Shown here: in pieces, positions 61,606 to 64,000 of the stretch
Layout of the letters: each line of letters begins with the position of its first letter
How positions within the stretch are numbered: position 1 is the stretch's first letter
Origin: Loxodes magnus
Taxonomy: Eukaryota; Ciliophora; Karyorelictea; Loxodida; Loxodidae
DNA: 64,000 nucleotides
Direction: 5' to 3'
Assembly: GCA_946699065.1 (NCBI GenBank)
Contig: CAMPDV010000021.1
Coordinates: 868,001 to 932,000 of the forward strand
The notes under the pieces: generated by a model
What the model saw: only the letters and a program-made list of their open reading frames with translations
Told to the model about the DNA's origin: nothing
The model's database searches: none
Made by a program: the position numbers and the translations under genes

Positions 61606-64000
61606 TCATTCAATATTTTCTGATGAAGCATATTCATCTTGATTCTATATTTAGAACTCACAAAATCTTCGGAATATTGATCTTCCTAAATATTTTCTTC
61701 GTTTTTCTTGTTTTGATTTTTAGTTTACTTTACCTTCCCTTAGTCTTAAACTTGATTCTTTTCATGTTTCTATTTCTTAGATTGCTCTTCATTTCCTTGA
61801 TATTTTTATTGAGCCTATTGTTATATTTAGCTAGTAGAGGAATCTTGAGAATGTGAATTTAGAGATTCGAGAGGAATTTCTTAATAGTTGTCGTTTTTGT
61901 TTTATTATTATTGGCTTAAGTTATTTCCTTTAGATTCTTCAGCGTAATTTTCACTGTGTCTATATAATTAACTTACTGTGAGATAGGACTAACATCAAGC
62001 TCACCTCCTTAACCCCAAGGATTGCTACTTTTAATAGGATTATTTTCATTTTCCTCATCTTTTTCCTCTAGATAACTAATGTTCTTCTCTATCTCCTGGT
62101 TATTTAGAGCATCTATTAGATCTTCTCTACTAACTATTTCTTCATCATCAGCTAGACTTCTAAATAGCACAGTAAACTCAATTTCATGCAACTCTTCGAA
62201 TCCAAGTTCTTACAAACTCTATAGAAGTTCATATGGCGACATCTAAGGAGGGAAAAAGTCTTCAGGCTTTTTATTTCCAAGAGTTTGCTTAATCTTTTGA
62301 AGCAACTAAACAAAAATTTAAATTCTTTGATTTTCCGTAAGCTCTAAAACTTCTTCATCATCTCCATTTGCACTTCCTTCCTCTTTCTAAGAAACTTATT
62401 CACTTGATATGCCATATGCATTTATAAAATCAACATAAGGCACTTAATCTAGTTTTCTTTCAAAGCTATAAAAAAGTAAAGTCATGTATTGTACATGTCG
62501 GTCATTTAAATCCAGCTCTAAGTTATTTAATACTTCCAAAAACTGAGTTTTTGTTATAAATTTAGTTTGATCTTTATCAATCACTTAGCATTCTTACTTT
62601 ATTTATTACTTGTTTTTACTTATTACCTGCCTTAGATGCTCGTCAAATTCTTGCTCTTCTTCTGCTGATAATGGAGTTCAATTATCCATATTTTTATAAA
62701 GCTTGTTTGCAATCTGTTTTCCTGCACATTTGTAAGGGTGCTTTTGATTTTTATCTTTTTCCTCCAGAAACAAGAAATCAATTAAAGCATCTAAGTCTTC
62801 TTCTTCTGTAATTTCAAACGGTTCTCTAAAGTATATAGAAATATTACTTTTATAGAGCAATTCTTATTTAAGTCTCTTCATAAATTTGATCTTTATCATA
62901 CTTCTCGTTAAAGAGTAAAAGAACTGTTTTCTTTCGTTCATTCCTGTGTAGTTGACTTCTTAGGCAAATATGCTGAATTAAATTAACAATTCGTTATTTA
63001 TCTCCTTTCTTTACTTTTTGAACTATCTTTCCTTACTTCTAAGGACTTTCCTCTTACTTTTCATTTTCTTAAACTTTCGGTTCTTTTCGTTCTTTTTGTT
63101 CTTTTTGGTCTTTTTGTTCTTTTTGTTCTTTTTGGTCTTTTTGGTCTTTTTGGTCTTTTTGGTCTTTTTGGTCTTTTTGGTCTTTTTGGTCTTTTTGGTC
63201 TTTTTGGTCTTTTTGGTCTTTTTGGTCTTTTTGGTCTTTTTGGTCTTTTTGGTCTTTTTGGTCTTTTTGTTCTTTTTTCTTTTTAGTCTCTTAATTAACT
63301 GCTTTATGGTCTTCAGGAACATATTCTGGCTTTTCTTCCTTTTACGATAATTATTTTTCTTTATTATTTTACTGAAAATTTTTATTTTCTTCAATTACCT
63401 ATTCCTTGATTTGGGCTTTTGCTTCATAACTTGAATTTTGTTAAACATATTCTTCACTGTCACTAGATTGGATTTATTCTTAAGCTCATCTTTTATAAGC
63501 ATTTTTAAGCATTTTTTTATCGATAGTTTTTTCACCAAATATTTTTAGAAAAGCTTTGATGTCCGTTTTTGAAAACTACTTGACTGAAAGCTATTCTGCA
63601 ATATCATTAATGCATTCTAATATATCTTTAGCATTGACTCTTCCTTTATCCTCAATATCAAATTCTTCTTCCCAAAGTTATGAAAGAGAAAGTTTTTTCT
63701 ATTGCATATAATTTTTCAGTAACTCAAACAGTTATTAATTAGTATCAACTGCCTAAACATTTTAGCTATTTTCTGTCTTATATTCCTATTATTCCATCTT
63801 TGCAGAATTAGGGATTGATTCAGGAGCTACTGACTCTTCAACTATTTGCTCTTAAGGCGATTACAGATCTAGTTATTCTGCTTTCTTTTCTTCCTCCTTT
63901 TTAACTTCAGTTTTGATTTCATATTTTTGCTGAAATTATATATCATTCTCGCTTTCATTTTTGGTTTCTTTTATAGCATTATTTTAAATCTCTACTTCTT
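61606..64000 (-). CDS. EF-hand-like, Glu/Gln-rich protein with (QKD)n tract, 5' partial
   Basis: 779 residues visible; the N-terminus lies beyond base 64000. Three introns make one frame: 63039-63057 (19 nt, GTAAGAGGAAAGTCCTTAG), 61960-61976 (17 nt, GTAAGTTAATTATATAG) and 61645-61661 (17 nt, GTGAGTTCTAAATATAG). The first 235 residues are Glu/Lys-rich with an EF-hand-like loop, D-I-E-D-K-G-R-V-N-A-K-D. A tract of about 20 Q-K-D/Q-K-E units follows. The middle part is helical with a second EF-like pair (D-K-D-Q-T-K-F-I-T-K-T-Q-F, V-P-Y-V-D-F-I-N-A-Y) and further acidic helices (F-R-S-L-A-D-D-E-E-I-V-S-R-E-D-L). The C-terminus is Gln/Glu-rich and ends A-S-S-E-N-I-E-TGA. A calcium-responsive cytoskeletal or ciliary scaffold is plausible; family not recognised. 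Confidence 0.85.
63079..63281 (-). repeat. 9-bp tandem repeat encoding Gln-Lys-Asp
   Basis: About 20 units of GGTCTTTTT (plus strand), with a few GTTCTTTTT variants at the edges. Read on the minus strand in the gene's frame it gives CAA-AAA-GAC (Q-K-D) or CAA-AAA-GAA (Q-K-E). The unit length keeps the frame, so copy number can vary without disrupting the protein. Most central units are identical, which implies recent expansion. Confidence 0.9.

Noticed and set aside
63018-63350. Plus-strand ORF of Phe/Leu/Val repeats
   Set aside because: It is the antisense of the (QKD)n tract in the minus-strand gene.

Overview
The window reads as nuclear DNA of a ciliate whose code has all three standard stop codons as sense codons. 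Conserved proteins only make sense if TAA and TAG are glutamine and TGA is tryptophan inside genes, with TGA also ending them. Examples: TAA encodes the catalytic Gln of a ubiquitin C-terminal hydrolase; TGA encodes the Trp of an LNR repeat and of RCC1 blades; SGT1 ends in Lys-Gln-TGA. This matches the karyorelict-type code (NCBI table 27; Loxodes-like), with a Condylostoma-type code (table 28) as the alternative. AT-rich spacers, introns mostly of 16-38 nt, and long multi-gene DNA fit a non-fragmented ciliate genome. All genes were translated by hand, so exon edges are proposals supported by frame closure.

Layout. 1-5.2 kb: 3' part of a possible FAD/NAD(P) oxidoreductase, a membrane protein, a coiled-coil protein and a receptor-like E3 ligase with five Notch-type LNR repeats, one membrane segment and a RING-H2. 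7.3-14.1 kb: a 1881-residue helical-repeat/coiled-coil protein (possibly ciliary) and a small membrane protein. 15.0-22.3 kb: a GC-rich structured RNA candidate and four tiny genes encoding Lys/Ala/Pro-rich peptides of 16-28 residues with shared promoter-like and stop-spanning elements. 22.8-29.9 kb: coiled-coil protein, UCH deubiquitinase, acidic protein, IQ-motif protein with a lipidation-type N-terminus. 30.7-44.2 kb: a seven-TM receptor fused to a phosphatidylinositol phosphate kinase, a 2891-residue intronless surface protein and a PLAC8 protein. 46-64 kb: a basic protein, an RCC1-IPT/TIG protein, a small protein, a long gene-poor stretch (53.6-58.9 kb), a two-TM protein, the co-chaperone SGT1, and a 3' partial EF-hand-like protein with a (Gln-Lys-Asp)n tract.

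Genes lie on both strands without operon-like order. Themes are membrane signalling (GPCR-PIPK, LNR-RING, IQ protein, PLAC8), ubiquitin/chaperone biology (RING, UCH, SGT1) and cytoskeletal or ciliary proteins. I found no tRNA, rRNA, CRISPR array or intact transposon. In AT-rich DNA with only TGA limiting frames, long open frames arise by chance on both strands; such weak candidates carry low confidence.
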